46,103 bases of DNA, from positions 1 through 46,103 of the forward strand of contig JADKBL010000038.1 in NCBI GenBank assembly GCA_016718875.1, given 5' to 3'. Both the position numbers and the translations under genes were made by a program. Below, in pieces: positions 35,401 to 44,073 of this stretch; positions within the stretch are counted from its first letter, which is position 1, and every line of letters starts with the position of its first letter. The notes under the pieces are model-generated. The model did not search any database. It was given only the letters and a program-made list of their open reading frames with translations, and was not told the origin of the DNA. The DNA comes from Bacteroidota bacterium. Lineage in GTDB: Bacteria; Bacteroidota; Bacteroidia; Bacteroidales; VadinHA17.

Positions 35401-36519
35401 TAGGAATGGAATGTCTTTGAAAAGGGCAAGTGCTTCGGTTTCACCCATCGCAAACTGATTAGCATATCGGAAAAGGTTTTTCACTCCGTACTGTTTCATT
35501 TGCTCTGCATGTGACCCCTCTTTTGCAAACTCTCGTTGATCCATTTTTTGGTTCAGCGTTCCGAAGAAAAGATTCTGGAGAATGGCTGTATAGTATGTCG
35601 TGGCTTTCCCATTCTCATCGTAGAAGCGCTTGATTATTTTTTTAAGTTTCTCGCGCTGAAAAAGATTTTCCGGCACTAATCCCTTTTCTTTGATGAACCA
35701 GATAAAAATAATTCGTGTGATGAGGCGTATGAGATTAGTGGCATTGCGCAACTCTTTGTTCTTCTCCACATCATCAGGAAACTCCACTTTAGAACTTGCC
35801 CAGAAATACCAGTTGGCGATCTCAATGTAGAATCGTTTGTTGAGTTCCTTCGTGTCGAGTGTTTTCTGCCATGCTTCGTGCAGCGTTTCAAAATTGTGAA
35901 CTTCGAAGTGCTCTCCAAGTTCATCCAAACTCAGGTCAAAAAGGATCTCAATATGCGCTCTGTGAGGTGAGGCAATGCTGATATCTTTAATCAGTGTAAC
36001 TTTCTCCAGAACATCTTTGTTCTCCTCGCGCTTGTGCAATCTACGGTTGATAACGGATAGTGTGATTACGCTGCCATACTTGAAGAGAATCAGAGTGGGC
36101 ATTCTGAACAGTCGATTCACTGCACGGGTAATTTGAGAAAGCTGTGTGCGCGTGTAACTCTCTTCTACCAATTCAATAGCAAATACAAAATACGATTCAT
36201 AGAGTTTGTCATTTACCTTGTTAGTGTCACCAAAATCCAAGCTACCTTGATCTCTTCCAGCAAATTTTATTTCATCACCAGTTAGTTGAAAAACAAAAGC
36301 AACTTCCTTCCAGTGGTCACTCAGTGCATTTGCTTTTGCGCTACCGAGAAACTCGGGGCGGTCAAATTCTTTGAGCAAGCGGTCTCTGGAAAAAGTGATA
36401 CGTTTTCCGCTCCGGTATCCCAAAGAATGGAACAGAGCAGTGGTATTCTCCAGCAGCATATCATTGGAGAATGCTTTGATGCCGGCGCTGATTTTCTCTT
36501 TAATATCAATAGCAGTCAT
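32479..36519 (-). CDS. Eco57I/PglX-type N6-adenine DNA methyltransferase (type IIG-like)
   Basis: 1346 aa. An N-terminal domain with YFVFAIELVEESYTRTQLSQ precedes a helical region (TGSFYTPREIVNYMVNES) and the methyltransferase core: SAM motif I ILDPACGSGAFPMGIL (~residue 593) and catalytic VIGNPPYVEFK (NPPY, ~902). A long coiled-coil stretch lies between them (EEYEEGLLKKIEVMKDNLK). The C-terminus resembles a TaqI-type target-recognition domain. It should modify adenine in a specific site. It starts 6 bp after the helicase gene; the pair resembles helicase-methylase cores of DISARM, BREX and type ISP systems without matching any one. Confidence 0.88.
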   Translation of the reverse strand: MTAIDIKEKISAGIKAFSNDMLLENTTALFHSLGYRSGKRITFSRDRLLKEFDRPEFLGSAKANALSDHWKEVAFVFQLTGDEIKFAGRDQGSLDFGDTNKVNDKLYESYFVFAIELVEESYTRTQLSQITRAVNRLFRMPTLILFKYGSVITLSVINRRLHKREENKDVLEKVTLIKDISIASPHRAHIEILFDLSLDELGEHFEVHNFETLHEAWQKTLDTKELNKRFYIEIANWYFWASSKVEFPDDVEKNKELRNATNLIRLITRIIFIWFIKEKGLVPENLFQREKLKKIIKRFYDENGKATTYYTAILQNLFFGTLNQKMDQREFAKEGSHAEQMKQYGVKNLFRYANQFAMGETEALALFKDIPFLNGGLFDCLDKEDEEGKVKYVDGFSRKTSKQPTVPDFLFFCEEKNADLNNYYGTTSKQYKVRGLIDTLNRYKFTITENTPIEEEVALDPELLGQVFENLLASYNPETKTTARKQTGSFYTPREIVNYMVNESLITYFENALLSKNANLILKSRGETPPKNLFNESQTTQVSLVIARGEANESERKEIQEKLRQLLSYTAAPHQFTKQQCRLLIDAIDRCRILDPACGSGAFPMGILHTVVHVLHKLDPKNEEWKERQTVRVRSAIREAEKIDDPNLRNKLIADLEENKNSIDDAFLNNELDYGRKLYLIENCIYGVDIQPIAVQIAKLRFFISLVIDQRVGSPGTSLRGTKQSDVENRGIRPLPNLETKFVAANTLVGLKLPKQLRIENENIRKLKEDLKKVRHHYFNAKSRKEKLNFQKDDRKLRQRIGDIIRKEIEEYEEGLLKKIEVMKDNLKLALQSQKKIEEKHRKKQEKLKLEIEELENGLLDQRSIDEVAQKISSWDPYDQNASSSWFDSEWVFGIESGFDIVIGNPPYVEFKKLPAEQKVKLSNYASAKGKYDIYVIFDERAYALLKEGGSLCFIHPTTFMKKDFGEAIRKFINQNFKIKSILDFADIQVFQGATNYTGVFLFMKSKLSSDYEFAYHQYFNSGSSISVSDFQNSLTDTTSSSIKCFLPIKSLELEKSEWNFQNDSINYLLSKFAVDTKPLLEITESIFQGIASGKDEVFYVNEDTIREFKIERGILKKLLKGKDIKKYVVTWSGYYVIYPYDKNSRVLSESILKSEYPNTFSYLSSHKVLLKGRDYFDNSPKKWFELWNQRSFENFKLNRIVSPEITDRNNFVHTNVYYGNTKTYHIIPKEKSIENYLFLLGLLNSSLLDFVYKKITTPQAGGFYAYKTQFLSKLPIRQVEQPKAYSDIVSKIVSAKKENPQANTSRLERQLDVMIYHLYQLTFEEAKIIDVDLSEEDFEKYRIEI

Positions 36520-36525
36520 GAATAG

Positions 36526-39500
36526 TTATTTCAGGATTAACCAAGTAATCAATTCAAAGTCGTTCAGGTTGTTTGCCTGCTTATTCTCCTCAGGCAACTT
36601 CACGCCTCTGCCACTGAAAACAAAATCCTCTGTTCTTCCTTTGAATGTTAACGCAATGTTGCTAATGGCTTTTAATAAGAGTTGATTGTACTGTTGCATA
36701 TCAGAGCCGTTTTTGGTTTCCTGATTGAAGAGATCGCACAATTTTTTGGTTGCGTCAGGTCGTCCGGTGCATACGCCACGCATTATGTCGAGAACCATTT
36801 TGCTTTGGGTAAAACTGAATCGCACATCACCACTATTGAAAATGTAAATAAGGAAATAGGGTTGCAACGGATTTATTTTTTCATTGCCGTTTGTATCGCC
36901 AATCTGCCGAAGGCAAAATATTACGCCAGGCTGCATCACATCGGTTGCCCTTGCGCTGAAAAGATTTTGATCGGTGGCAGCGGCAGGTGTTAAAGCATAA
37001 ATACCTAAGGGTGCATTTTCCAAATCCTCGCGGTTGGCTTCAAGGTAGCGAAGCAGGTCCATCCGGAAATCATCGAGTGAGAAATCAGTGAGTGTGATTC
37101 CATCATCTGTTAGGTCGTCCATGTCGAGTACTTCTTTCTGCAATCTCTTCAATTGTCTTTCACGAAATCTTAAATCTTCTGCGACGAGTTCTTCAATCTC
37201 TTCCGGATTTAGAATGTTGCCGGAATTGGTTGAAGAAATATCTACGAGTGCCATGCGACTCTCTACCCGACTTTTGAGTTTGATATACTTGTCAAGATCT
37301 TTGGTTGCCCAAAAATTCACCAAGTGAATTTTTTCATTTCTCGAACCGATTCGATCAATACGCCCGAAACGTTGAATGATGCGCACAGGATTCCAGTGAA
37401 TGTCATAGTTTATTAAATAATCACAGTCTTGCAAGTTTTGACCTTCGCTAATGCAATCGGTAGCGAAGAGAATCTCAATCTCGCTGTCAGTGGGGAAATT
37501 TTTAACCTGCTCTCTGCGCTTTGCGACGGGAGAAAAATGAGTAAGGATGGTATTGAACTCTGTTTGATGTTTGAATCCTCTTGGCTGGTAGGTGCTCTTG
37601 TTTTCATCACCACCCATTACGAGAGCTGTGTGAACCTTTAGATCCTCATGAATCCAATTGTGCAAAGAATCATAGAGATATTTTGCGGTGTCTGCAAACG
37701 CTGTGAAAATCAGCACCTTCCTGTTTTTCTTTCCGTCCTTATCAACCGTGGGATGCAATACTTTTTTTTCAATCAACTCTTTTAATTCTTTCATCTTGGC
37801 ATCTCGGGGCACTTCAATATCCTTTGCCCAAAGATAGAGATCATGAAGTTGTGTGCGATCACTGTTTAGCGCTTTTGCCCAGGCATCAACATTCAAGTGA
37901 TGCATTTTGAATACAAACTTCTGACCTACTTCTAAAGCTTCCTTTAATTCATCATCCTCCATCTCGTCCAGATTCAATTCATCGAAATCAAGGTCAGGAT
38001 TTTCTTCTCTGTGCTTTTTGAAACGCTCAATACGATCAATCAAATCATCCATTCTATCAACAGCACGCTTCAATGTTTCTCTGAATGAAAAGATGGAGCT
38101 TTCAAGCCTCTTCATGAAATTCACCTTCATCATTCCAATGAGAAAATTTTCACGGTCTGCTTGTTTGAAAAATGCAACAGCTCCTGCACCTGCACGTTTC
38201 AACATTTTTTCTTCATACTCTGCTTTGTGTTCGGGCAATACATATTTACTTGGATTGAACATGCTAAGTTGATAAGCGAGTATTTTATCATTCAATGCAT
38301 CATAGCTAAGAAATTTTTTCTTTACATCAATTTCAGGATAGTGCGAATCAACAGGAGCATGATCCGGGAACTGGCCAATGCGAGCCATCTCCGATGCGTA
38401 GAATTTTTTTACGTGCTTGCGTGACCGTGCAATGGTCAGTTCATCAAGCAGTTTGAAAAATCCTGAATCGAGTGTGTTGAGCAGTTCAGTGCTAACCTTG
38501 TCGCCTTTTTTGTGGGCCCATTCTGAGAACTGCCGTTGAGCAACCTTCAAAGTGTTTGATACACTTGGGAGGCCGATTGAATCTTCATTCGAGAAAGCTG
38601 CATCCTCTTCTCCGCTAATTATGCTGATTTGATTCCGTAAATCTTTCAGCGTATTGTTTACCGGAGTTGCCGAGAGCAACAACACTTTTGTTTTCTTTCC
38701 TCTTTTAATAATGTCATCCATCAATCGCTGGTAGCGACTCTTGCGAATGATATTTCCTTCTTCGTCTTTCTTGCCAGGTGTATTATTCCGGAAGTTGTGG
38801 CTCTCATCAATCACTATCAAATCAAATGCTCCCCAGTTGAAGGTTTGAAGGTTTACGTTGTCGGCAGAAGAATGACCGCTCTCTCTGCTTAAATCAGTGT
38901 GGTACATTACTGTGTATCCGAAGCGATCTTTCTCCAAAGGATTCAGTACATCATGCTTGTGCGCCTGGTACACCGTCCAGTTGTCGGATAACTTCTTCGG
39001 ACACAACACGAGCACTTTGTCGTTCTTCAACTCGAAATATTTGATGATTGCGAGTGCTTCATACGTTTTCCCCAAACCAACGCTGTCAGCAATGATGCAG
39101 CCATTGTGCTTTATTATTTTGTTGATGGCTCCTCTTACACCATCACGTTGAAATTCAAAAAGTGTTCGCCAGATCTGTGTGTCTATGAGAGTTTGCTTAA
39201 CCTCGTTCAATAATCCAGCTTCCTCCTGACCTTCTAAAAATTTCTCAAAGAGATGGAAAAGCGTTTTATAATAGATAAATTCAGGAGGGTAGTCTCTATA
39301 TAATTGCTCAATATAATCGAGGACCTCCTTCTTTGCATCATAAGTGAGCTCTTGATCAGTCCATATGGAATTAAACCAATCAATTAGATCTTGTCTATCG
39401 CGATTGCTGTCAATCACCAGATTTAATTCGATATTGTTAGAAGCAGCAAGACCAATTCCACGAAGAGTAAAGTTAGAACTGCCAATTACTGCGTCGTCCT

Positions 39501-39978
39501 TACCATTGTTGCTCACATGATACATTTTGCCATGCAGGAAATTCTTTTTGCTAATAGACCGGATTTCAACTTTTTGCTTTATCCAATCTGAACATTCACG
39601 TGCAATTCGTGACTGTTCGAGTCGATTAACAAGAGCTAAACTTTCATCTTTGATTTGGAAAGTCTTCTTTTGAGTCGCATCTGTAACAGCGGATATAAAT
39701 TGCGGATCGCCAAAGAGAAAGCGTAGTGAGTCAATACTCCACAACTTTTCTTTCAGGGCATTGAAAGCATATATGCGGAAGTATGCTGAAACAATTGAAA
39801 GTTTTGAACCTTCGATAATTTTATCATTGAGAAAATCACCCACTGAACCTCGCTCACGATTATCGCGAATTGATGAAATCAAGGTACTTGCAACTGTTTC
39901 ATGCATAAAAAGTAGTGCTAATATGCGAAAGGTAGGTAAAACAATAGGAAAATTCATAGGGGTCTCCTTCTTGATCAT
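36526..39978 (-). CDS. PLD-domain SNF2-family helicase
   Basis: 1150 aa from 39978; Met at 39906 (MHETVASTLISSIRDNRERG) is a likelier start, since the extra residues are hydrophobic and atypical. An N-terminal phospholipase D-like half site has LHGKMYHVSNNGKDDAVIGS (HxK with Asp, Asn; residues 149-170). The SNF2 motor follows: IIADSVGLGKTYEAL (I), LIVIDESHNFRN (II), VLLLSATPVNN (III) and RIIQRFGRIDRIGSRN (VI). Such proteins are DNA translocases of restriction and defence loci; the single PLD motif may cut as a dimer or only bind DNA. First gene of the operon. Confidence 0.9.
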   Translation of the reverse strand: MIKKETPMNFPIVLPTFRILALLFMHETVASTLISSIRDNRERGSVGDFLNDKIIEGSKLSIVSAYFRIYAFNALKEKLWSIDSLRFLFGDPQFISAVTDATQKKTFQIKDESLALVNRLEQSRIARECSDWIKQKVEIRSISKKNFLHGKMYHVSNNGKDDAVIGSSNFTLRGIGLAASNNIELNLVIDSNRDRQDLIDWFNSIWTDQELTYDAKKEVLDYIEQLYRDYPPEFIYYKTLFHLFEKFLEGQEEAGLLNEVKQTLIDTQIWRTLFEFQRDGVRGAINKIIKHNGCIIADSVGLGKTYEALAIIKYFELKNDKVLVLCPKKLSDNWTVYQAHKHDVLNPLEKDRFGYTVMYHTDLSRESGHSSADNVNLQTFNWGAFDLIVIDESHNFRNNTPGKKDEEGNIIRKSRYQRLMDDIIKRGKKTKVLLLSATPVNNTLKDLRNQISIISGEEDAAFSNEDSIGLPSVSNTLKVAQRQFSEWAHKKGDKVSTELLNTLDSGFFKLLDELTIARSRKHVKKFYASEMARIGQFPDHAPVDSHYPEIDVKKKFLSYDALNDKILAYQLSMFNPSKYVLPEHKAEYEEKMLKRAGAGAVAFFKQADRENFLIGMMKVNFMKRLESSIFSFRETLKRAVDRMDDLIDRIERFKKHREENPDLDFDELNLDEMEDDELKEALEVGQKFVFKMHHLNVDAWAKALNSDRTQLHDLYLWAKDIEVPRDAKMKELKELIEKKVLHPTVDKDGKKNRKVLIFTAFADTAKYLYDSLHNWIHEDLKVHTALVMGGDENKSTYQPRGFKHQTEFNTILTHFSPVAKRREQVKNFPTDSEIEILFATDCISEGQNLQDCDYLINYDIHWNPVRIIQRFGRIDRIGSRNEKIHLVNFWATKDLDKYIKLKSRVESRMALVDISSTNSGNILNPEEIEELVAEDLRFRERQLKRLQKEVLDMDDLTDDGITLTDFSLDDFRMDLLRYLEANREDLENAPLGIYALTPAAATDQNLFSARATDVMQPGVIFCLRQIGDTNGNEKINPLQPYFLIYIFNSGDVRFSFTQSKMVLDIMRGVCTGRPDATKKLCDLFNQETKNGSDMQQYNQLLLKAISNIALTFKGRTEDFVFSGRGVKLPEENKQANNLNDFELITWLILK

Positions 39979-40311
39979 GTCGGAGAAATAGTCTCCACAT
40001 TCCAGATCAAGCTGGCCTGGTAATCCAAATACCCCGAGGTAGTTATTGTAGTCTGTTCATAGAATTATTGGCATTCCAGAAGTTTTTGGATCAGGCTCAA
40101 TCCAGAATCGTCAATAGGTCAGGTTTGTACCAAGAAGTAATCGGCAATCAATCTATACGCGGATCCCATGTTGTGATAATGTGGCTGGCATATGCCCTTG
40201 CTTATTGTATACCGGAAACTTCCTTTTCTGAGTAACTAAATAGTCCAGCAATTGATAAAAAGTGTAATAATTAGATTTATTGAGAAAAAGAATGCGTCAC
40301 CAAATAGCAAT
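39979..40311. other. Non-coding gap upstream of the defence operon
   Basis: About 330 bp between the helicase start and the polA-like gene remnant. No gene, clear promoter box or strong hairpin is seen. Because both neighbours run on the minus strand, the operon promoter should lie here; the Bacteroidota -33 TTTG / -7 TAnnTTTG pair is not evident. Confidence 0.4.
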
Positions 40312-41776
40312 TTAATATGGCTTACTTAATATCTTATCACTATCAGGTTTATAGTATTCTAATTTCAGATGTGGGGGTGTGCCGATACATTCCTCAAATT
40401 CTTCTTTAATTACTGATGAAACGTATTCCTCATTACTAATCATGAACCGTAAAACAGGGGATATTCAGCTTCTGATGCGATATTCGTCGAGCAACCCTGT
40501 TTAGCATCACCTCGGCCTCTGCTCGTTGCAGGAGGGTTGGAAAATAGCTTTTATTGTATTGCTTATAAAAGTGTGTTATATCGTAAATAGTACTGAAGTT
40601 TTTTGCGAACCACTGCTTTGGCTTTGCGGCTTCCTGTTTGAAAAATGTGTTGGAAGAAAAGAAAATGCGAAGTACCTCAACTTTCACCTCCTTCAAATTT
40701 CCAAACTCACTGTTCACGTCACGACTTAAACCCTTCTGAAGGTAGGTATAAAATTTCCCACTTGTAGTTATATTCCTGTACCTCTGGAACTCTTTACTGG
40801 CAAGGGTTTGACCCTGATTTACTAAAGTAATGATAGTGCTTGCATCTTCTTTACTTCTTACTATCTCTTTCTCCATCTTGGTGCTTAGTTGGTCTATTCT
40901 TAGTCCTCTTTGGTTGGTTTTGCGGCCACTTTTGTATTCATATTCAATTAATTCTATGTTTTGTGAAAATGAAAAATTTTTGCCCCCAATATAAAAGGAG
41001 GGATGTAAGAGCATATTCATGATGTAAGGCTGGCTGCCTGATACATCAATGGAAACTAAGGATTCTCCACCATATGTAAGAAAATGACGCAGCAAGGATG
41101 GCATGTTGGTCAAGTTGCTGTGACACCTGCCAGCAGTGTCATCAATGTTCATGTGATAATCTTGAACAACCAGTCGATCCAAATTGTACATAGCAGAATT
41201 GAACTGATCAATCGGACGCTTACGGCGCCTGAAAATGCTACCAGTCACACGATAGGTAGGCACCTCATCGGGATGTTGAAGATAATAGTTCAACTGACGC
41301 TCTATGAAATCAAGAGCTGGACGATATGCAATTCGTAGTTCGCCGCTTTCAAATGGCAATGCCAAGAATTGATACTTCTTAGGAAGTGAGATATTATGAG
41401 AAAAATTTTCGCGAACAAACTTTGGTAGACGATAATTTCCAATGGGATAAACTTTGAGCTTGCTATCAAATTTAGGATGAAATCGAAAATGACGACACTT
41501 TTTATTGACAATAAACTGGGATTTTTCCTGAATGATTCCTGTATCGCGGGAATAGTCCAGATACTGCCTGTATTCCCTTACCATTCGCTGCAGCATAGAT
41601 GAACTGAGGGAAACAAATCCGTCCTGATCACGTGTTTTTTTATTATTAGCAGAAACAACGATGATTTGACTTAACAGCAACGCAAGTTTTATTTCTGAGA
41701 ATTTGTTTATCCGGGGCGGTGGGTACTTTTGGAAATGTGTTTGCAAACTTAGTTTGCTGGGTATAAATATTTTCAT
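40312..41776 (-). pseudogene. Compact family A DNA polymerase-like protein (3' frameshifted)
   Basis: The main frame (40436-41776, 446 aa) carries a palm-like signature: ESLVSIDVSGSQPYIMNML resembles motif A, LKEVKVEVLRIFFSS could be motif B, and FPTLLQRAEAEVML with IPCFTVHD is motif C (VHD). It stops directly after VHD. Dropping one T gives the C-terminus SNEEYVSSVIKEEFEECIGT, then PPHLKLEYYKPDSD, stop at 40312, as seen after motif C in such proteins. It lacks exonuclease and most thumb sequence. I infer an element-borne replication or repair protein now truncated by an indel. Confidence 0.55.
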
Positions 41777-42055
41777 TTCGATCTTTGGCTGTTTTACAAT
41801 CTAAAACTTAATGAAAATTTACGACAAAATGAACCGCTTCCATTATAATTTATGAATACTTTTCAACAGCTAAACTTCTTAAAAATTCCAAATAATTGTG
41901 TGAAAATAAATAGCTGGATCTCAATATGTACTTATGCGAGTTGCTCATTTCAATATTGTTTATGATTGTATTGCAATCATTAATACAAGCTTCTTGATTG
42001 GAGCTCGTTTTGTGAGTCTATGCACCTAAACAAATTGCACCTGTCACAAAAAGTG

Positions 42056-42349
42056 TCATTTCTCGATTGCGCTCTTATTTTTATTTAATACCGCAATGAT
42101 TTCATCGTACTCGTAAAATATGGTTCCTCCCACTTTAGTAAACGGTAGGGTTCGATTAATCCTCAAAGTCTGTAAGGTTCCATTACTAATATTCAGCATC
42201 TTACACACATCTGTTGATTTGATCCATTTGCGATGCTCTGTAAGCTTATCCTGAAACATGAACTTTATCTGAGTTATCTCATCCTGCAAGGATTTTAGAT
42301 CTTCCTTGGTTATGACTTCTATTTGCATTTTTAAATGTTTTAGGATCAA
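42056..42349 (-). CDS. Excisionase-like HTH protein
   Basis: 97 aa, or 90 aa from Met at 42328 (MQIEVITKEDLKSLQDEITQ). A coiled-coil-like N-terminus precedes RKWIKSTDVCKMLNISNGTL and RTLPFTKVGGTIFYEYDEI, the HTH_17 pattern of Bacteroidota mobile elements. It is the gene next to the integrase on the same strand, so it is the natural candidate for the recombination directionality factor. 41777-42055 upstream of the polA-like gene holds no gene. Confidence 0.82.
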   Translation of the reverse strand: MILKHLKMQIEVITKEDLKSLQDEITQIKFMFQDKLTEHRKWIKSTDVCKMLNISNGTLQTLRINRTLPFTKVGGTIFYEYDEIIAVLNKNKSAIEK

Positions 42350-42541
42350 TATGATCAGACAAAAATATAGGCATCATAAATGATAATAGCACAAAAAGTA
42401 TAACAAAATTCAGGAGAATAGTAAAAATTTGGTGATAGGCTAAATGACTTTGGAAGAATCTATATCAATTCATACTTGTCACGAATACATTTAAGAAGCT
42501 TGGATTCATGATTGAGCTCTCAATTTAAAGGTTAATTTTAG

Positions 42542-43285
42542 TTAACTGACTTTTAAGGTTGATTCCTTTAGTTTATTTCTCATTTTACCATAAAGCTTGT
42601 CCTGGAGATTACTCATATCGATACTGACCTTTTTATCCAACACTTTTGCATAGCTTTTTTGGGTCGTGCGGATATCAGAATGACCAAGCATTCTACTTAC
42701 AGATTCAATCGGCACATCATTGTTCAGCAATACAGTAGTGCCAAAAGTCTTTCTCGCTACATGGAATGTAAGATTCTTTTCAATGCCACAAAGGTCAGCG
42801 ATCTCTTTTAAATAGGCATTTAGCTTTTGGTTGCTCATAACCGGCAGTAGTTTACCGGAATAATTTGCTTCGGGGTGATTCTTATATTTCTCTATTACTT
42901 TAAGCGCTTCTGGTAGAAGGGGGATATTGGATTTAATTTCTGTTTTTGTCCTGTAAGTGTGAATCCATTTTTCGTCATCAATGCCGGTTACAATTTCATG
43001 ATGGGTCAATTTCTCCAGATCAACATATGCTAATCCTGTGTAGCAACTGAAAACAAGAAGGTCACGAACCAAGTCAAGGCGTGGGATTTTGATTTCCTTA
43101 TTCTTCACCGCATCCAGTTCTTCAACTGTTAGGTAAACAAATTCCGTATCCTGGAGTTTAGACTTATAGTTCATGAATGGATCTTTGGCAAGCCAATCAT
43201 TTGCCACAGCCATGTGGATTATCTTCTTGAAATTGCGTATGTACTTCAATGTTGAATTATGATTACATAAGCAAATTGTTTTCAA
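42542..43285 (-). CDS. Tyrosine integrase, catalytic part (frameshifted)
   Basis: 247 aa containing the catalytic domain of a Bacteroidota phage-type integrase: the first Arg region is VFSCYTGLAYVDLEKL (Arg replaced, as often in this group), then FHVARKTFGTTVLL (HxxR) and MLGHSDIRTTQKSYAKV with His and Tyr nucleophile. The true N-terminal part is the next ORF. Two extra bases between the two frames (near 43280 and 43325) break the gene. It should act at the ssrA 3' end 0.8 kb away. Confidence 0.85.
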   Translation of the reverse strand: MKTICLCNHNSTLKYIRNFKKIIHMAVANDWLAKDPFMNYKSKLQDTEFVYLTVEELDAVKNKEIKIPRLDLVRDLLVFSCYTGLAYVDLEKLTHHEIVTGIDDEKWIHTYRTKTEIKSNIPLLPEALKVIEKYKNHPEANYSGKLLPVMSNQKLNAYLKEIADLCGIEKNLTFHVARKTFGTTVLLNNDVPIESVSRMLGHSDIRTTQKSYAKVLDKKVSIDMSNLQDKLYGKMRNKLKESTLKVS

Positions 43286-43323
43286 ATAATGTTCAAAAAT
43301 CTGTTATAAACTTATACTGCAGT

Positions 43324-43809
43324 TCAGAAAGCTAACATGTCATCAACTGCATATTCTAAACAAATGAAATTCTTAATATGCTGTAATGTTGTTTTATAAC
43401 GGACAGCAGTAGCCGGAACGAAATCAATTCCAACCTTTTGTTGCATCTGGTCATTATGATAGAGAAATACCTCAATTAGAGTATATTTTTTTTCACCAAT
43501 CCCCAGTATCGTATTGCGAAGCGTCCTCGCAGTGATCAATTTATCCTTCTCCATCAAAAGACGGTGGTGCTCGTACACTTTGCTTTTGAAGCTTGTTAAG
43601 TATAGATTTAATGCCTTGACTTCTTCTGTATTACCTCTCACTTTGTCAGCTTCATCATTCCATCTTTCCGGTTTAATACTTCGATTTGTTGACAGGTTTG
43701 ACCGCTGCCCATCCACGGTAATTCTCAAATAAATTGGAGCTTCTCCCTCCCTGCTTAGTTTATCTTTCCTGAGATAAAAAAGAATACCCAAAGTTTTGTT
43801 TTTGTTCAT
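43324..43809 (-). CDS. Tyrosine integrase, N-terminal part (frameshifted)
   Basis: 161 aa with the arm-binding region of these integrases (TLGILFYLRKDKLSREGEAP, IYLRITVDGQRSNLSTNRSI, KPERWNDEADKV) and the start of the core-binding SAM-like domain (RYKTTLQHIKNFI). It ends DDMLAF. One base less would continue LSELQYKFITDF, and one further T less leads into the catalytic ORF. With both indels no full integrase can be made unless they are sequencing errors. Confidence 0.82.
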   Translation of the reverse strand: MNKNKTLGILFYLRKDKLSREGEAPIYLRITVDGQRSNLSTNRSIKPERWNDEADKVRGNTEEVKALNLYLTSFKSKVYEHHRLLMEKDKLITARTLRNTILGIGEKKYTLIEVFLYHNDQMQQKVGIDFVPATAVRYKTTLQHIKNFICLEYAVDDMLAF

Positions 43810-43835
43810 ATTATAGTGCGATTAACAGTTGTTAA

Positions 43836-43964
43836 GGTAACCAAAATTAAACAAATCGCATCAAATAAGATATAATTAAGAGAGGTTTAATATTGTCTAA
43901 CCCTTATGGGACAAGAGTTTTGGGTTAAATCGGTTACCCAGTAAAATGGCTACTATAGGTAACC
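43836..43964. promoter_or_regulatory. Candidate integrase arm-type sites, right end
   Basis: GGTAACC at 43836-43842 and 43958-43964, and its complement GGTTACC at 43932-43938, with a near copy GGTATCC at 43969. They lie 110-240 bp inside the attR core and match the pair at the left end. Confidence 0.45.
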
Positions 43965-44020
43965 TAATAGGTATCCTGTGGATTGAGAAATCAAATGAAA
44001 TTTAAAAGTCCTAAAACAAA

Positions 44021-44054
44021 AATCCCCTGTAAAGTCTCTGATTTACAAGGGATT
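44021..44054 (-). terminator. Island-supplied terminator for ssrA
   Basis: Stem AATCCC(C)TGTAAA (44021-44033) with TTTACAAGGGATT (44042-44054), an 8-nt loop, and on the minus strand a following ATTTTTGTTTTAG. It lies 24 bp past the ssrA end. It belongs to the island, not to the chromosome, so it replaces the terminator displaced to 2125-2171. Confidence 0.7.
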
Positions 44055-44073
44055 GATAATTTTTGATTTCAAA

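Noticed and set aside
32479..39978. Classical DISARM or BREX locus
   Set aside because: The helicase and methyltransferase are similar in type, but no DUF1998 (DrmB), DrmC, PglZ, BrxC or BrxL gene is present.
2380..43809. Serine recombinase as the island's integrase
   Set aside because: It is inside the left end, but the att repeat derives from a tRNA-like gene end and a tyrosine integrase lies beside the intact ssrA, which is the usual arrangement for tyrosine integrases.
2185..43809. Prophage
   Set aside because: No capsid, portal, terminase, tail or lysis genes were found anywhere in the island.
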